Assembly (NCBI RefSeq): GCF_037023725.1
Contig: NZ_CP146077.1
Coordinates: forward strand, 3,447,001-3,511,000
Length of the DNA: 64,000 bases
Direction of reading: 5' to 3'
Source: Pseudomonas bubulae
GTDB lineage: Bacteria > Pseudomonadota > Gammaproteobacteria > Pseudomonadales > Pseudomonadaceae
Below are positions 55,117 to 64,000 of this stretch, in pieces (within the stretch, counting starts at the first letter, position 1; each line of letters begins with the position of its first letter). A program made the position numbers and the translations under genes. The notes beneath the pieces were generated by a model. It saw only the letters and a list, made by a program, of their open reading frames with translations. It had not been told where the DNA came from and searched no databases.

Positions 55117-56523
55117 TCATCGCAAGGCATCAGCGCATCCATCACCGCAACCGCCACCGATAGACTGATGAAACTTGACCATGGCAATCAACCGATCAGT
55201 GCGACTCTTACCCAGTCGCAGTTCGATACTGCGCTTCGCATCCTGTTGATCCAGCCATTCTTTTATATTCGACTGCCCAAGGCGATAGCGTATTTCAGCA
55301 ATGCGCTCTGCCCGGGATGAAGATTCATGGGCACGGGCCAGGTAGAGCCCCTCATCGGTGAGCTGTTTATAGGCCGACAGTGAGTTCTCAACATCCTGCA
55401 GTGCATCAAGCAACTGCTTTTTGTATAACTCGATACTCTCCTGGTACGTTGCTTCGGCGATTTCAACTTGCAACTTGCCTTTATTGAACTCAAAAAACGG
55501 AAGCCGTAAATCTGCCGTAAAAAAACCCACCGGATTTCGCAGAATATTTGACAGTTCGCGTGTCCCTCCTCCAGTGATACCTGCCGTAAGATTCACTGCC
55601 GGATAGAGGTTTCTTTGCTGGATCTCAATATTGCTGAAATGAGCGCGCAACCTGAGTTCAGCAGCCCTCATGTCGGGTCGCTGGCTCAGAATGTGGGCAG
55701 GTATCTCCGACCGTAGCGCTGTAGACGGTTGAGTCGGAACTGGACGAATCTTGATCGTGTCATCCCATCCCATAGGCGACGCCAATAAAACCAACAAGGC
55801 ATTGCGGCTTTCTTCACGCTGTTGAAGCCGCCCTGTTTTATCGGCCAGCAGTACACTTAACTGTTGCTCTGCCTGAATCGACTGAAGACGCCCCTCCTGC
55901 CCAACGGATTCACCCAGGCGTGCCAGCTCAAGGATTGAACGGGCGCTGGCAATGCTGGTGTCGTTAATTTCAATGCTTTCATTCAAAAACGCTAATCGCC
56001 AGTACAGCTCCATTGTTGTACCGATCAGTTGCATCGCGATGTGCTCACGATCCTCCCGGGTCGCCATGGCTTCCCAGGCCGAGATATCGCGAGCCTTTGC
56101 AAGACGCCCCCATAAATCCAGCTCGTAGCTCAAGGAGAATGTGCTGGTAAAAGCCTTTTGTTCCGAACTTCCTCTGTTCAGTTCCTTGCTACTGCTCAGT
56201 TTGAATCCACTTGATACACCTGGTGTTAAATTCGTCCTGACAATACCCGCTTGTGCCTCTGCCTTTTTGACCCTGTATGCAGCCGCTGCCAGGTTATTAT
56301 TATTGCGCAGTACACGTTCCACCAGAGCGTCCAGGTCAGGGTCCTGAAATGAGCGCCACCAATGCTGTGTCTGCTTTATATCTTTACCCTCAGGTAATGC
56401 ATTACGCCATTTTGCAGGCAGCGCCAGTTGTGATTTGACAGCGTTCACATCGGGCAGATGAGTGCTACAACCTGCCAACAGCATCACGCTACAAAACACA
56501 GCAGGGTAATATCTAGTAATCAC
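55117..56523 (-). CDS. RND/MacAB-type outer-membrane efflux lipoprotein (NodT/OprM family)
   Basis: The 468-residue protein has a lipoprotein signal from GTG 56523 (MITRYYPAVFCSVMLLAGCSTHLPD). WWRSFQDPDLDALVERVLRNNNNLAAAAYRVKKAEA and the second repeat (LSQRPDMRAAELRLRAHFSNIEIQQRNLYPAVNLTAGI) are typical of OprM-type channels. An upstream ATG (56586) would hide the signal. With the MacB- and MacA-like genes just upstream it forms a full tripartite exporter. Its DNA, like theirs, is AT-richer than the rest of the window. Confidence 0.9.
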   Translation of the reverse strand: MITRYYPAVFCSVMLLAGCSTHLPDVNAVKSQLALPAKWRNALPEGKDIKQTQHWWRSFQDPDLDALVERVLRNNNNLAAAAYRVKKAEAQAGIVRTNLTPGVSSGFKLSSSKELNRGSSEQKAFTSTFSLSYELDLWGRLAKARDISAWEAMATREDREHIAMQLIGTTMELYWRLAFLNESIEINDTSIASARSILELARLGESVGQEGRLQSIQAEQQLSVLLADKTGRLQQREESRNALLVLLASPMGWDDTIKIRPVPTQPSTALRSEIPAHILSQRPDMRAAELRLRAHFSNIEIQQRNLYPAVNLTAGITGGGTRELSNILRNPVGFFTADLRLPFFEFNKGKLQVEIAEATYQESIELYKKQLLDALQDVENSLSAYKQLTDEGLYLARAHESSSRAERIAEIRYRLGQSNIKEWLDQQDAKRSIELRLGKSRTDRLIAMVKFHQSIGGGCGDGCADALR

Positions 56524-56617
56524 AATGATATTCTCAAGAACATTGGAGCGCAGTGTTGACTGCGTCCAGCAAGGCATCGACTTCATGTTGAATGATTACG
56601 ATGGCAAACCCATTGAC

Positions 56618-58660
56618 TTACGCCCGGGACAAAGCCTCGACAGGATCCAGCCTGGCGGCATTTCGAGCAGGTATATAACCAAATACAAGACCAATAACGG
56701 TAGAACTTGCAAACGCTACCATGAACGACCAATAAGAAAATTTAAGCGGAAAATCAGTTTGTAATCCGCCTAAAATTTCCCCGGCAAGCAGGGCCAGCAA
56801 AAACCCAAAACCACCGCCAAATATGCACAGCAAACAGGATTCGCTGAGAAACTGCTGCATGATATTTCGTCGACGGGCACCGAACGCCATACGAACGCCT
56901 ACTTCATAGGTTCGCTCTGCTACTGAGTAAAGCATCATATTCATCAAGCCAATTCCTCCAACCAGGAGAGAAATCGATGCGACCGATATGCTCAGCACGT
57001 TCAAGACTCTGGTAGCACTGGTCACCGACCGGAGTATTGAGTCTGCAGAACTTGTGAAAAAGTCTTTGCTGCCGCGTTTGAGTTCCAAAAGACGATTGAT
57101 ATTACTTTCGGCCAGTTCGTTTGAAATCCCGTCAGCCACGCGCACTACAATGCTCTCAAGAAATGACTGGCCCGAAATACGTGACATCAACGTGGTATAA
57201 GGCATATACATCTGCAGAACAGGTGCCTCACCAAATGAAGACGGTGTATTTTTGATAACCGCTATGACGATTGCCGGCATCGGGCCTACCAATATGACTT
57301 TTCCAATCGGGTCCTCCCAGCTCGGGAAAAGTCTTTTGCGCATATTTTCATCAATGACTGCAACTTGCGCCTGCCGTTTAACATCATCACTGGAAAAAAA
57401 AGTACCTTGCGCAAATACCTCGCCTCTCACCCTGGCAAACGCTTCACCGACACCCAATACCTGAGCTGAAAGGTTGGCGTTTTTTGATGTAATGGTGGCT
57501 GTCGCAGAAGTGACCGGGGAGATGCTGTCAACGTAGGGAAGTGATCGCAGATAGTCCACATCAGATTCACTCAGCGCTTTGTTTGAACCCTTGTAGATAT
57601 CACCCCAGTCCTTCCCGGAGTAAATATCGATGGTGTCAGCACCCAGGGCGCTGATCTCTTGAACTATGCGGTCGCGCGCCCCCTCACCCAGGGCAATAAC
57701 CGATGAAACCGCAGCAATGCCGATGACGATTCCCAGTACCGTCAATCCCGCATGCAAGGGCTTTCTGACCAGCCACGAAAAAGCAATTTTAATTGCCTCC
57801 ACCCAGCCTGACAGCATGTTTATCGAGGAGCCCTGTGCAGGTTTCAACCCCGGGCCCCCTCGCGGCCCTGCCGTTGACGAGGCAGGGTGATTGCCTGTAT
57901 CCGAAGAGATGCAGCCATCCTGAATATGAATCAGCCGCTGCGCATATGAAGCAATGTCATTATTGTGCGTAACAATAATGACGGTATGCCCTTTTGCATT
58001 CAGTTCACATAAGGCGGCCATCACCTCCTCACCGCTCTTGGTATCCAGCGCACCGGTCGGCTCATCGGCCAATATGATGTCGCCGCCATTCATCAGTGCA
58101 CGCGCAATGCTGACACGCTGTTGCTGCCCACCTGACAACTGTCCCGGAAAGAAGTGCAAGCGGTCACTCAACCCAAGACTGCTCAACAGCATTTGCGCGC
58201 GTGCACGCAGTGTTTTCTTCTCCCCTTCGACATAAAGGCCTGGAGACAAAACGTTTTCTTCAGCATTCAGGTGGCCCAGCAAATGGTAGCGCTGGAATAC
58301 GAATCCGAAAGTGCCCCTGCGCAAATCTGCCAACTCATTATTCGTCAGACGGGTCACACTCCGCCCGTGCAGGATGTATTGCCCTTGCGAAGGCGGGACA
58401 AGGCACCCCAGAATATTGAGAAGGGTCGATTTTCCCGAGCCCGATGTCCCGACAATTGCAACCATCTCACCTGCACGGATATTCAGGTTGACGTCTCGTA
58501 AAGCCTCTGTAGATGAATGACCATTGAAATAGCTCCTGCTGACATTTATCAATTGGATTAATGGCGCGGATAAGCTCAGGTTTTCCTCTGGCAGGTTGCC
58601 AGGCTTTACGGCATCCTTCGTGGGCCGAGTTCGAAACTTTATTTTCCTGAGACATTCCAT
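56618..58660 (-). CDS. MacB-type ABC exporter (ATPase/permease)
   Basis: The 680-residue protein has an N-terminal ATPase with Walker A GTSGSGKST, signature LSGGQQQR, Walker B IILADEPTGALD and VTHN. Four membrane helices follow: one near residue 300 (HAGLTVLGIVIGIAAVSSVIALGEGARD), a large periplasmic domain, and three at the end (LLVGGIGLMNMMLYSVAERTYEVGVRMAFGARRR). It belongs with MacB/PvdT, which push siderophores, lipopeptides or toxins out from the periplasm. The N-terminal 25 basic residues before the ATPase are unusual. It is 58 bases downstream of the macA-like gene. Confidence 0.93.
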   Translation of the reverse strand: MECLRKIKFRTRPTKDAVKPGNLPEENLSLSAPLIQLINVSRSYFNGHSSTEALRDVNLNIRAGEMVAIVGTSGSGKSTLLNILGCLVPPSQGQYILHGRSVTRLTNNELADLRRGTFGFVFQRYHLLGHLNAEENVLSPGLYVEGEKKTLRARAQMLLSSLGLSDRLHFFPGQLSGGQQQRVSIARALMNGGDIILADEPTGALDTKSGEEVMAALCELNAKGHTVIIVTHNNDIASYAQRLIHIQDGCISSDTGNHPASSTAGPRGGPGLKPAQGSSINMLSGWVEAIKIAFSWLVRKPLHAGLTVLGIVIGIAAVSSVIALGEGARDRIVQEISALGADTIDIYSGKDWGDIYKGSNKALSESDVDYLRSLPYVDSISPVTSATATITSKNANLSAQVLGVGEAFARVRGEVFAQGTFFSSDDVKRQAQVAVIDENMRKRLFPSWEDPIGKVILVGPMPAIVIAVIKNTPSSFGEAPVLQMYMPYTTLMSRISGQSFLESIVVRVADGISNELAESNINRLLELKRGSKDFFTSSADSILRSVTSATRVLNVLSISVASISLLVGGIGLMNMMLYSVAERTYEVGVRMAFGARRRNIMQQFLSESCLLCIFGGGFGFLLALLAGEILGGLQTDFPLKFSYWSFMVAFASSTVIGLVFGYIPARNAARLDPVEALSRA

Positions 58661-58718
58661 ACACTACCCGACAAATAAATATTAACAATGACTCCCACAG
58701 CACAACGTCAATCAACGC

Positions 58719-59846
58719 CTATTCGATAATGACATTGTCGCCTAGCTCAAGCCCCGACTTAACTTGCACATGCGTATTGTTTCGCAGACCGATCGCAATG
58801 GATCTTGCAATCACTTCTTTCTGCTCCGTCAATATACGCACTTCATAAAGATTGCCCGCAGACTGCTTTTTTCCGAGAGCGGCCAAAGGAATTGCCATCA
58901 CCTGACCAACGCTTTCCTGAGTGATTTTAACGTTGGCTGTCATCAAAGGCTTGAGCAGACGATCAGGGTTATCAACTTCAAACGTAGCATTGTAGTAAAC
59001 AGGAACATTGGACGTTGCATTGGGCTTTGAGAGTTCTTTGCTGTCAGTAACGACGGACTCCGGCAGAAGTTCAACGGCAAGAATGTTCGATTCGAAAGAC
59101 AGCTCCGGTGCACCGGTCACGGTAAAAACAACCTTTTGCCCCTCCTGCACTCGTACAATATCCGACTCGGATATTCTGGCCTTGACTGTCATCCTGTCCA
59201 TATTGCCCATAATCAGAATGGTCGGTGATGTCTGGGCGGACACAATTGTCTGGCCCTCTTTAGTCACAATAGCGATGATTTCGCCATCGGCAGGCGCCTT
59301 GATTTTCGTATACCCGAGATTAGCCACTGCGCTATCCATCTCGATTTGAGCCAAATGAATCTGGCTTTTTAGAACGAAGACTTCAGCCCGGGCATTTTCC
59401 AGCTCCACTTCGGCTTGCTCAAGGTCTCTTTTTGCGCTGGCATCTGCCTGGTACAGCGCTTGCTGGCGGGTAAATACCCTCTCTGCGCGCTGGCGCGCTT
59501 TTTCCTTGGCCTTTTGCTGTGCCAGTACAAGATCGCGGCTGGCTTTCGCCTTGCTCAAGGCATTTTCCTGAAGCTCCGGATCAATCTCCACTAATACCTG
59601 GCCTTTTTTGACCTTGTCACCCAGTCGCACATGGATTGTTTTAACTTGACCATTAACCTGCGCGCCGACATCGACCAAGCCCGTTGCGACTATCGGGCCT
59701 GTTGCCAAAACCAGACTTTCCATGTCGATTTTCGTTACTGGCGCAACGATATGGCTCACTTCATCAGACCGATCAAACAACCCATAAAATGCAAAAGAAG
59801 ATAATGCGACCAGCCCGACAACAAAAACAATCCATTTAAATCGCAT
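58719..59846 (-). CDS. MacA-type periplasmic adaptor (HlyD family)
   Basis: The 375-residue protein has an N-terminal membrane helix (WIVFVVGLVALSSFAFYGLF), a lipoyl domain (DVGAQVNGQVKTIHVRLGDKVKKGQVLVEIDPELQ), a coiled coil about 90-190, and a beta-barrel/membrane-proximal part. ATG 59846 gives MRFKWIVF; the earlier TTG 59870 is less likely. It is the first gene of the macA-macB-oprM-like operon. A palindrome lies about 176 bases upstream. Confidence 0.92.
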   Translation of the reverse strand: MRFKWIVFVVGLVALSSFAFYGLFDRSDEVSHIVAPVTKIDMESLVLATGPIVATGLVDVGAQVNGQVKTIHVRLGDKVKKGQVLVEIDPELQENALSKAKASRDLVLAQQKAKEKARQRAERVFTRQQALYQADASAKRDLEQAEVELENARAEVFVLKSQIHLAQIEMDSAVANLGYTKIKAPADGEIIAIVTKEGQTIVSAQTSPTILIMGNMDRMTVKARISESDIVRVQEGQKVVFTVTGAPELSFESNILAVELLPESVVTDSKELSKPNATSNVPVYYNATFEVDNPDRLLKPLMTANVKITQESVGQVMAIPLAALGKKQSAGNLYEVRILTEQKEVIARSIAIGLRNNTHVQVKSGLELGDNVIIE

Positions 59847-60252
59847 AAGTGAGCAACCAATACAATGCAACTGTGTTTATCATCTTTAATCCTGACCTTG
59901 CCTGATAGCAGGCACGTACCGGCATCTGCTTTTTTGACTTTTCTTGATAGTCTTGATAGCCCGCCACTCTTGCAATTAAAACCAGTGCCTGTTCGGCAAT
60001 GGGTATAACAGGGCAACACCATTAGTACAGCATCAGTACTAACATTCAACTACCAGGAGCAAGCGCAAGAATAACCCCACTATTAATTCAGGGTTTTCCT
60101 ACCTTGATTTTTCTTGAGTCTTCAACAAGCAAACCAGCAGCACACGACAGCCCAGTGTTCTGAGCAGGCCATATGTTTGAACTTCACACACCGGATCTCC
60201 ACTTTGCGCGTACAGTTCATTGCCCACAGTTCTGCACAATCAACGGCCGTAT
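59847..60252. other. spacer between the exporter operon and umuC, no gene
   Basis: This 406-base AT-rich spacer holds no convincing coding frame. It should contain the macA promoter (reading leftward). Visible elements are the palindrome at 60022-60042 and a tandem 9-mer TCTTGATAG at 59942-59959. Confidence 0.6.
60022..60042. promoter_or_regulatory. palindrome upstream of the macA-like gene
   Basis: TTAGTAC-N7-GTACTAA is a perfect 7-base-arm inverted repeat of 21 bases in total. It is a candidate operator for the exporter operon; no cognate regulator is in the window. Confidence 0.5.
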
Positions 60253-61533
60253 TTATCGGCACGAAACCTGCCAAAGCTGATCCACCCGCGTCGTATAACT
60301 CTGGCTCATCATCTCCCGGCGCATCCCCCAGTCGGGTTTGCCCGGCACGCTGGCGGCCCGTAACGTGCCCCTGCCCCAGCGGCCATTGATGGCATCCAGT
60401 ACCGCCATCACCCGTGAAGCTTCTGCCGGTTGATTGACGGCAAACAGATCGTCGGAAAACTCCCCCGGCTGGCGCAGGTCGAGCAACAACACTTCGGCCT
60501 TGCTGTATCTGAAGCCGGGCTGAAACACATGCTCCAGAGCATCCACCGCTGCTCTGGTGAGTAACCGCACATCATCGGTAGGATAGGGCAAGGTCACCAC
60601 CACGCCCTTGGCGTACTTCGCCTCGTCCGGGTTGAACATGCCGGTACGAATGCTGACCCGGACTTTTTGGCAGTATGACTTTTGTGCCCTGAGTTTTTCC
60701 GAGGCACGCATCATATAGGTGGCTACGGCCTCCTTGATCGGTGCCAGCTCGGTCAGGCGCTTGCCAAACATGCGGCTGCAGCAGATCTCCTGCTTGGGCG
60801 GGTCGGGCTCGTCCAGGGCCAGGCAGGATGTACCGTTCAATTCACGGGCCGTTTTTTCGATCACCACGCTGAATTTTTTGCGCAGCGACCACGGGTCCGC
60901 TTTGGCCAGGTCCATCGCTGTGCGAATCCCCATACCTTCAAGATGCGCGGTCATGCGTCGGCCAACGCCCCAGACCTCCGACACCGCGGTATTGCGCAGT
61001 ACCCAGTCACGTTCATGGTCGCCACACAGGTTCACCACGCCCCCCGTGTGGGCCTGCAAGCGCTTGGCGGTGTGATTCGCCAGCTTGGCCAGGGTCTTGG
61101 TATGCGCGATACCGACCCCCACCGGAATGCCCGTGCATTGCAGGATGCGACTGCGCAACTGACGGCCCATGGCGGTGGCGTCAACGATACCGCTCAGGTC
61201 GGCAAAGGACTCGTCGATGCTGTAGACCTCGACAGCCGGTAACATCGCCTCGATCAGGCTCATGACACGCTCGCTCATGTCGCCATACAACGCATAGTTG
61301 GACGAGAACGCCACAATCCCCAGTTGCTCGAGCCGATCCTTGATCTGGAAATACGGCTCGCCCATTTTCACGTGAGGCTTGGCGTCATAACTGCGGGCGA
61401 TCACGCAGCCGTCGTTGTTGCTCAGCACCACAATGGGCACCTTGGCCAGGTCGGGCCTGAACACACGCTCACAGCTGGCGTAAAAACTGTTGCAATCGAT
61501 CAGGGCAAAAACCGGCGCAGGCTTAGTGGCCAT
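60253..61533 (-). CDS. umuC: Y-family DNA polymerase V catalytic subunit
   Basis: UmuC performs error-prone translesion synthesis with UmuD'2 in the SOS response. The 426-residue protein has [21 protein letters not shown] (first catalytic Asp), the [12 protein letters not shown] motif with the second Asp-Glu pair, helix-hairpin-helix [17 protein letters not shown] and the little-finger domain. The C-terminus ([16 protein letters not shown]) is typical of UmuC/RulB. It overlaps umuD by 11 bases. Confidence 0.96.
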   Translation of the reverse strand: MATKPAPVFALIDCNSFYASCERVFRPDLAKVPIVVLSNNDGCVIARSYDAKPHVKMGEPYFQIKDRLEQLGIVAFSSNYALYGDMSERVMSLIEAMLPAVEVYSIDESFADLSGIVDATAMGRQLRSRILQCTGIPVGVGIAHTKTLAKLANHTAKRLQAHTGGVVNLCGDHERDWVLRNTAVSEVWGVGRRMTAHLEGMGIRTAMDLAKADPWSLRKKFSVVIEKTARELNGTSCLALDEPDPPKQEICCSRMFGKRLTELAPIKEAVATYMMRASEKLRAQKSYCQKVRVSIRTGMFNPDEAKYAKGVVVTLPYPTDDVRLLTRAAVDALEHVFQPGFRYSKAEVLLLDLRQPGEFSDDLFAVNQPAEASRVMAVLDAINGRWGRGTLRAASVPGKPDWGMRREMMSQSYTTRVDQLWQVSCR

Positions 61534-61951
61534 GGCTGCGCACGGTATAGGTAATCACGCCCCAGACTGTCAGTTCATCACCTTCGAGTACATACCGGTC
61601 CGGATACTTCGGGTTTTCGGATTGCAGCACAATGCTCTTGCCACGCAGGCACAGGCGTTTGCATATCGGCTCGTTATTGAGCAGCGCCACCACCACATGG
61701 CCATGCCCGGGCTCGATAGCACGGTCCACCACCGCCAGATCCCCTGAAAAAATCCCCACACCCTGCATGCTGTCGCCGTCGATGCGCACCAGATACACAT
61801 GGGGCGCACGGATACCGAGCAGTTCATCGAGGGAAATTTCCTTCTCGATATGATCCGCCGCCGGTGACGGAAACCCGGCGGGGACTTTGAAAGAGCAAAG
61901 TGGCAGGCGAACGCCATCTTCAGCAATGGGACCCAGGGAAGTGAAGCTCAT
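61523..61951 (-). CDS. umuD: SOS self-cleaving subunit UmuD
   Basis: The 142-residue LexA-like protein is processed by RecA-stimulated self-cleavage. The cleavage site AG is in [15 protein letters not shown] (about residues 25-26). The catalytic Ser is in GDSMQGVGI and the Lys in NEPICKRL, both intact. Its promoter has a LexA box 20 bases upstream of the start. The protein length fits UmuD/RulA. Confidence 0.96.
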   Translation of the reverse strand: MSFTSLGPIAEDGVRLPLCSFKVPAGFPSPAADHIEKEISLDELLGIRAPHVYLVRIDGDSMQGVGIFSGDLAVVDRAIEPGHGHVVVALLNNEPICKRLCLRGKSIVLQSENPKYPDRYVLEGDELTVWGVITYTVRSHGH

Positions 61952-61970
61952 GACGCACGCCTTACGATAA

Positions 61971-61986
61971 CTGTATGAACATACAG
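61971..61986. promoter_or_regulatory. LexA (SOS) box upstream of umuDC
   Basis: CTGTATGAACATACAG matches the CTGT-N8-ACAG gammaproteobacterial SOS box exactly and is a perfect palindrome apart from its two central bases. Confidence 0.95.
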
Positions 61987-62056
61987 TAAACTGCGTAGGA
62001 TCATTCTGGTCAATTTTTCTGACAGATATTTCGACGAGAGGAGTGTGTAGCCGATT

Positions 62057-62551
62057 TCAGGGGCTGTCTGGAGTCACAACCCAGCACATCGTCTGCAACC
62101 TGATAGAGGGATGACTTGCCAAGGGTTCCCATTCATCCCTGAACCTGAACCCTTGCTTCAGGTAGAAGCTGGCAGCTCTTGCGTTGTCCGGGGCTACCTC
62201 GAGATAAACGTACTCATGCCCACCCTGCAGCGCCCGGGCCTTGACTGCGCCAACCAGCCGGGCGGCCACATCGGCGCCGCGCACGCCGGGCTCGACCCAC
62301 ATGCCGATCAAGTTATAGCGCCGGTTTTCGCTCACCCCGGCACCGATCATGCCCACCGCCTTGCTGTCCTCGATGGCCAGCCAGAATTGCGTCCCCGCCC
62401 CTGAATCAGCGCGCTCTTGCCACTGCTCGTCGGTGTAACTGGCCGCCGTTTGATAGCTCACGCCAAATGCCGTCGGGGTATCCAGAAGCGCTGCCAGGCG
62501 AACCTGCTTCAACAGCATCCAGTCACTGGCTTGCGTCAATCGAATGTGCAT
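62057..62551 (-). CDS. GNAT-family N-acetyltransferase
   Basis: The 164-residue protein has the GNAT fold: MWVEPGVRGADVAARLVGAVKARAL is the acetyl-CoA pyrophosphate loop (R/Q-x-x-G-x-A type), and YLEVAPDNARAASFYLKQGFRFRDEWEPL is motif B. It is the last gene of a minus-strand string and follows another acetyltransferase by 11 bases. The substrate is unknown. Confidence 0.9.
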   Translation of the reverse strand: MHIRLTQASDWMLLKQVRLAALLDTPTAFGVSYQTAASYTDEQWQERADSGAGTQFWLAIEDSKAVGMIGAGVSENRRYNLIGMWVEPGVRGADVAARLVGAVKARALQGGHEYVYLEVAPDNARAASFYLKQGFRFRDEWEPLASHPSIRLQTMCWVVTPDSP

Positions 62552-62562
62552 ACCCTTCCCTG

Positions 62563-63000
62563 CTACGTCCGTGATTTTTCAAAACGAACATCACCATCAG
62601 GCAAATTCGCCACCGCCTGCCAGCCAAGGTGCCGATAAAAACCGCTGGCACGGCTGTTTTCAGCGGTCTCCAGCCAAATCGTGGGGTGATGCTGAAACAG
62701 AAACGCCTCGGCCTTCGCCATCAGTCTGCGACCCAGCCCGAGCCCCTCGAATTCGGCCAGGACAAATGCGGCAAAGACACAGCCATCCTCGGCATCGGCC
62801 ATGGCAAACCCCACCGTAACACCCTCGACCTCGGCCACCCAGATACAGGGAGCGGCTTCCATCGCCTGACCTATGGCGTCGGGGGTAATGCCCATTTCAG
62901 TTAACTGTTGGTGAGAAAGAGGGTTCTCCCTGACGCGGGTACGGATGACAAAAATTGTCGGGATATCTGCCTGATTGGCAAGTCTTATGGCTATGTTCAT
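62563..63000 (-). CDS. GNAT-family N-acetyltransferase
   Basis: The 145-residue protein shows CVFAAFVLAEFEGLGLGRRLMAKAEAFLF, the acetyl-CoA loop, and WLETAENSRASGFYRHLGWQ as motif B. It begins four bases after the shortened DUF2867 gene, so they are likely cotranscribed. The substrate is unknown; small-molecule detoxification is a common role. Confidence 0.9.
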   Translation of the reverse strand: MNIAIRLANQADIPTIFVIRTRVRENPLSHQQLTEMGITPDAIGQAMEAAPCIWVAEVEGVTVGFAMADAEDGCVFAAFVLAEFEGLGLGRRLMAKAEAFLFQHHPTIWLETAENSRASGFYRHLGWQAVANLPDGDVRFEKSRT

Positions 63001-63004
63001 AAAT

Positions 63005-63268
63005 TCAGGGCTCCATCCCTTGCAGCTTGCGCTTCAGGCGCTTGAGGTAGCTGTTGACAATAAGTTTGTGCGCCGGCCCCACCGGCAGCAATAACGAAGA
63101 AATCCCGTCTCGGGTTCGAAACGCCAGGCGCATCAGCGGCCCCTGCCCGGCCGTCATCAGGTTCCAGGCTTGCAGCGCCGTGATCTGCACAGGCAGCAGC
63201 ACCGATCTGCTGTCATGGTAATCAAGCTCGGGCAGCGGACGCAGGGTATGCACAGATGCACGGGTCAC
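63005..63268 (-). CDS. shortened DUF2867-like protein
   Basis: The 87-residue product begins like DUF2867 proteins (LPELDYHDSRSVLLP, then ALQAWNLMTAGQGPLMRLAFRTRDGISS) and runs straight into LLLPVGPAHKLIVNSYLKRLKRK, which resembles the end of that family (lY-x-x-V-x-P-x-H-x-x-IV). About 60 middle residues of the usual domain seem to be missing without loss of frame. It may be a decaying gene or a natural short form. It lies between the GFA and acetyltransferase genes. Confidence 0.6.
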   Translation of the reverse strand: MTRASVHTLRPLPELDYHDSRSVLLPVQITALQAWNLMTAGQGPLMRLAFRTRDGISSLLLPVGPAHKLIVNSYLKRLKRKLQGMEP

Positions 63269-63313
63269 TAACGGTTATCTCCCTGATAAAAGTTAAATAA
63301 TGCCACTGAAGCC

Positions 63314-63712
63314 CTAGCGCCCCGGCTGCCATTGCGGGTAGACCGCAAGGTCTTCATGTTCAAGCCATGGGACATCATGCTCAGCCCAGATATGGTATTG
63401 CGGGCGATCGCCCGGGTCCTCTTCCAGGGTCGCAACACGAACAATCACAGCCGCGGCTGTGTCACGTTCAGCCACAAGGTGACAACCGCACAGCGAGCAA
63501 AAGCGCCGCAGCTTGCCGGGGGAAGACTCGTAGTTGCTGAGCTTTTCCTGCCCCCTCGTCCAATGGAAGTGCTCACGCAAAACACCGGCCGTGGTGACAA
63601 ACGCAGCAGCATGGGTTTTGCGGCACGACTGGCAATGACAATGGCTTACAGGCAGGTCGATACGATCAATTTCATAGCCAACGGCACCGCAGGCGCAACT
63701 TCCCTTCATCAC
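63314..63712 (-). CDS. GFA-family zinc protein
   Basis: The 132-residue protein has the glutathione-dependent formaldehyde-activating (Gfa/CENP-V) zinc motifs: SCACGAVGYEI, SHCHCQSCRKTHAAAF and RRFCSLCGCHL. All Cys ligands are present. Despite the family name, most members have unknown substrates. Its ATGA start overlaps the upstream methyltransferase stop. Confidence 0.92.
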   Translation of the reverse strand: MMKGSCACGAVGYEIDRIDLPVSHCHCQSCRKTHAAAFVTTAGVLREHFHWTRGQEKLSNYESSPGKLRRFCSLCGCHLVAERDTAAAVIVRVATLEEDPGDRPQYHIWAEHDVPWLEHEDLAVYPQWQPGR

Positions 63713-64000
63713 AGGCTCCTTTGTTCAGTACGGTATTTATCGTCGCCTTGCGGCTTGCTGGCAATGATATCGAAGCGGTGCCAGGCGATGTCCCCCTGCA
63801 AACTGGCACCCGGTTGCTCGAATTCGCGCAACAGATGCAGCTCAAGATTACCGCACAGCAAGCGCGCCTGCGCTTCGGTCTGAAAGGTCATATGGGCAAG
63901 TGCCGCCCAGCCGTGCCGTTCGCCAAACAGATGGCCGACAAATACACCACCCGGTTCAAGCGCCGCAGTAACAAGCCGCCAAAGGGTCTCAAAATATTCT
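63709..64000 (-). CDS. class I SAM-dependent methyltransferase, 5' end outside the window
   Basis: The frame is open from base 64000 on the minus strand and translates as EYFETLWRLVTAALEPGGVF then VGHLFGERHGWAALAHMTFQ, continuing to KPQGDDKYRTEQRSL. The LEPGG-V-F strand is the motif after the SAM-binding core of Rossmann methyltransferases (TehB/UbiE-like). The N-terminal half with the glycine-rich SAM loop lies outside, so the substrate cannot be guessed. Confidence 0.75.
   Translation of the reverse strand, partial: EYFETLWRLVTAALEPGGVFVGHLFGERHGWAALAHMTFQTEAQARLLCGNLELHLLREFEQPGASLQGDIAWHRFDIIASKPQGDDKYRTEQRSL

Noticed and set aside
54985..55320. 111-codon open frame between the aminotransferase and the efflux lipoprotein
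   Set aside because: Most of it is antisense to the 3' end of the efflux gene, it has no ribosome binding site, and its product has no family features.
59942..59959. Tandem 9-mer TCTTGATAG x2 in the exporter promoter region
   Set aside because: Two copies of a 9-mer in AT-rich sequence can arise by chance and no known regulator site matches.

Overview
The window is a 64 kb piece of a Pseudomonas chromosome, most likely from the fluorescens/fragi-lundensis side of the genus. The evidence is the GC-rich coding style, the aprA-inh-aprDEF-lipase operon typical of psychrotolerant proteolytic pseudomonads, the ptxS-kguEKTD 2-ketogluconate cluster with perfect PtxS operators, glcDEF, DUF1652 and DUF6124 proteins, and REP-like palindromes. 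No rRNA, tRNA, CRISPR array, prophage or insertion sequence was seen. Species cannot be fixed from sequence reading alone.

Layout. 1-7.9 kb: the end of an MFS transporter, a small secreted S74 self-cleaving protein, an alpha/beta hydrolase, azoR with a divergent LysR regulator, a YjbR-like protein, DUF1294, uppP and a chemoreceptor. 7.9-16.3 kb (minus strand): alkaline protease aprA, its inhibitor, the type I secretion system aprDEF and an RTX lipase/polyurethanase as one export operon. 16.9-22.1 kb: ptxS and kguEKTD. 22.1-26.4 kb: polyamine-type binding protein, cupin, FAD amine oxidoreductase and an AraC regulator with an NTF2-like domain, then DUF1652. 26.5-31.8 kb: gamma-glutamyltransferase, a UvrD-like helicase and a pirin.

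31.8-34.3 kb: a REP palindrome, a structured RNA that looks like a C4-type antisense RNA placed directly before a DUF6124 gene, a beta-barrel-like outer-membrane protein and a glycine-zipper protein. 34.4-44.7 kb: a Fur-boxed iron/siderophore uptake locus with a TonB receptor, lipoprotein, ATPase, two FecCD-type permeases and a heterodimeric YbtPQ-like ABC pair, plus a divergent TetR regulator. 44.7-49.9 kb: small hypothetical proteins, a lipoprotein and glcDEF. 49.9-55.0 kb: a LysR-controlled cluster of hydrolase, three consecutive RraA-fold aldolase-like genes and an aminotransferase. 55.1-59.9 kb: an AT-richer MacA-MacB-OprM-type exporter. 60.2-62.0 kb: umuDC with a LexA box. 62.0-64.0 kb: two GNAT acetyltransferases, a shortened DUF2867 protein, a GFA protein and a truncated methyltransferase.

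How the genes work together: the window is largely nutrient-acquisition gear. It covers secreted protease and lipase with their own exporter, sugar-acid uptake (kgu), glycolate oxidation (glc), polyamine-related uptake and oxidation, and ferric-siderophore import. The most interesting candidates are the C4-like RNA with matching target segments before DUF6124, the triple RraA/aminotransferase operon with a recurring ATAGG-N5-CCTAT operator, the minimal secreted S74 protein that could release a short peptide, and the exporter locus with a perfect 7-bp-arm palindrome upstream.
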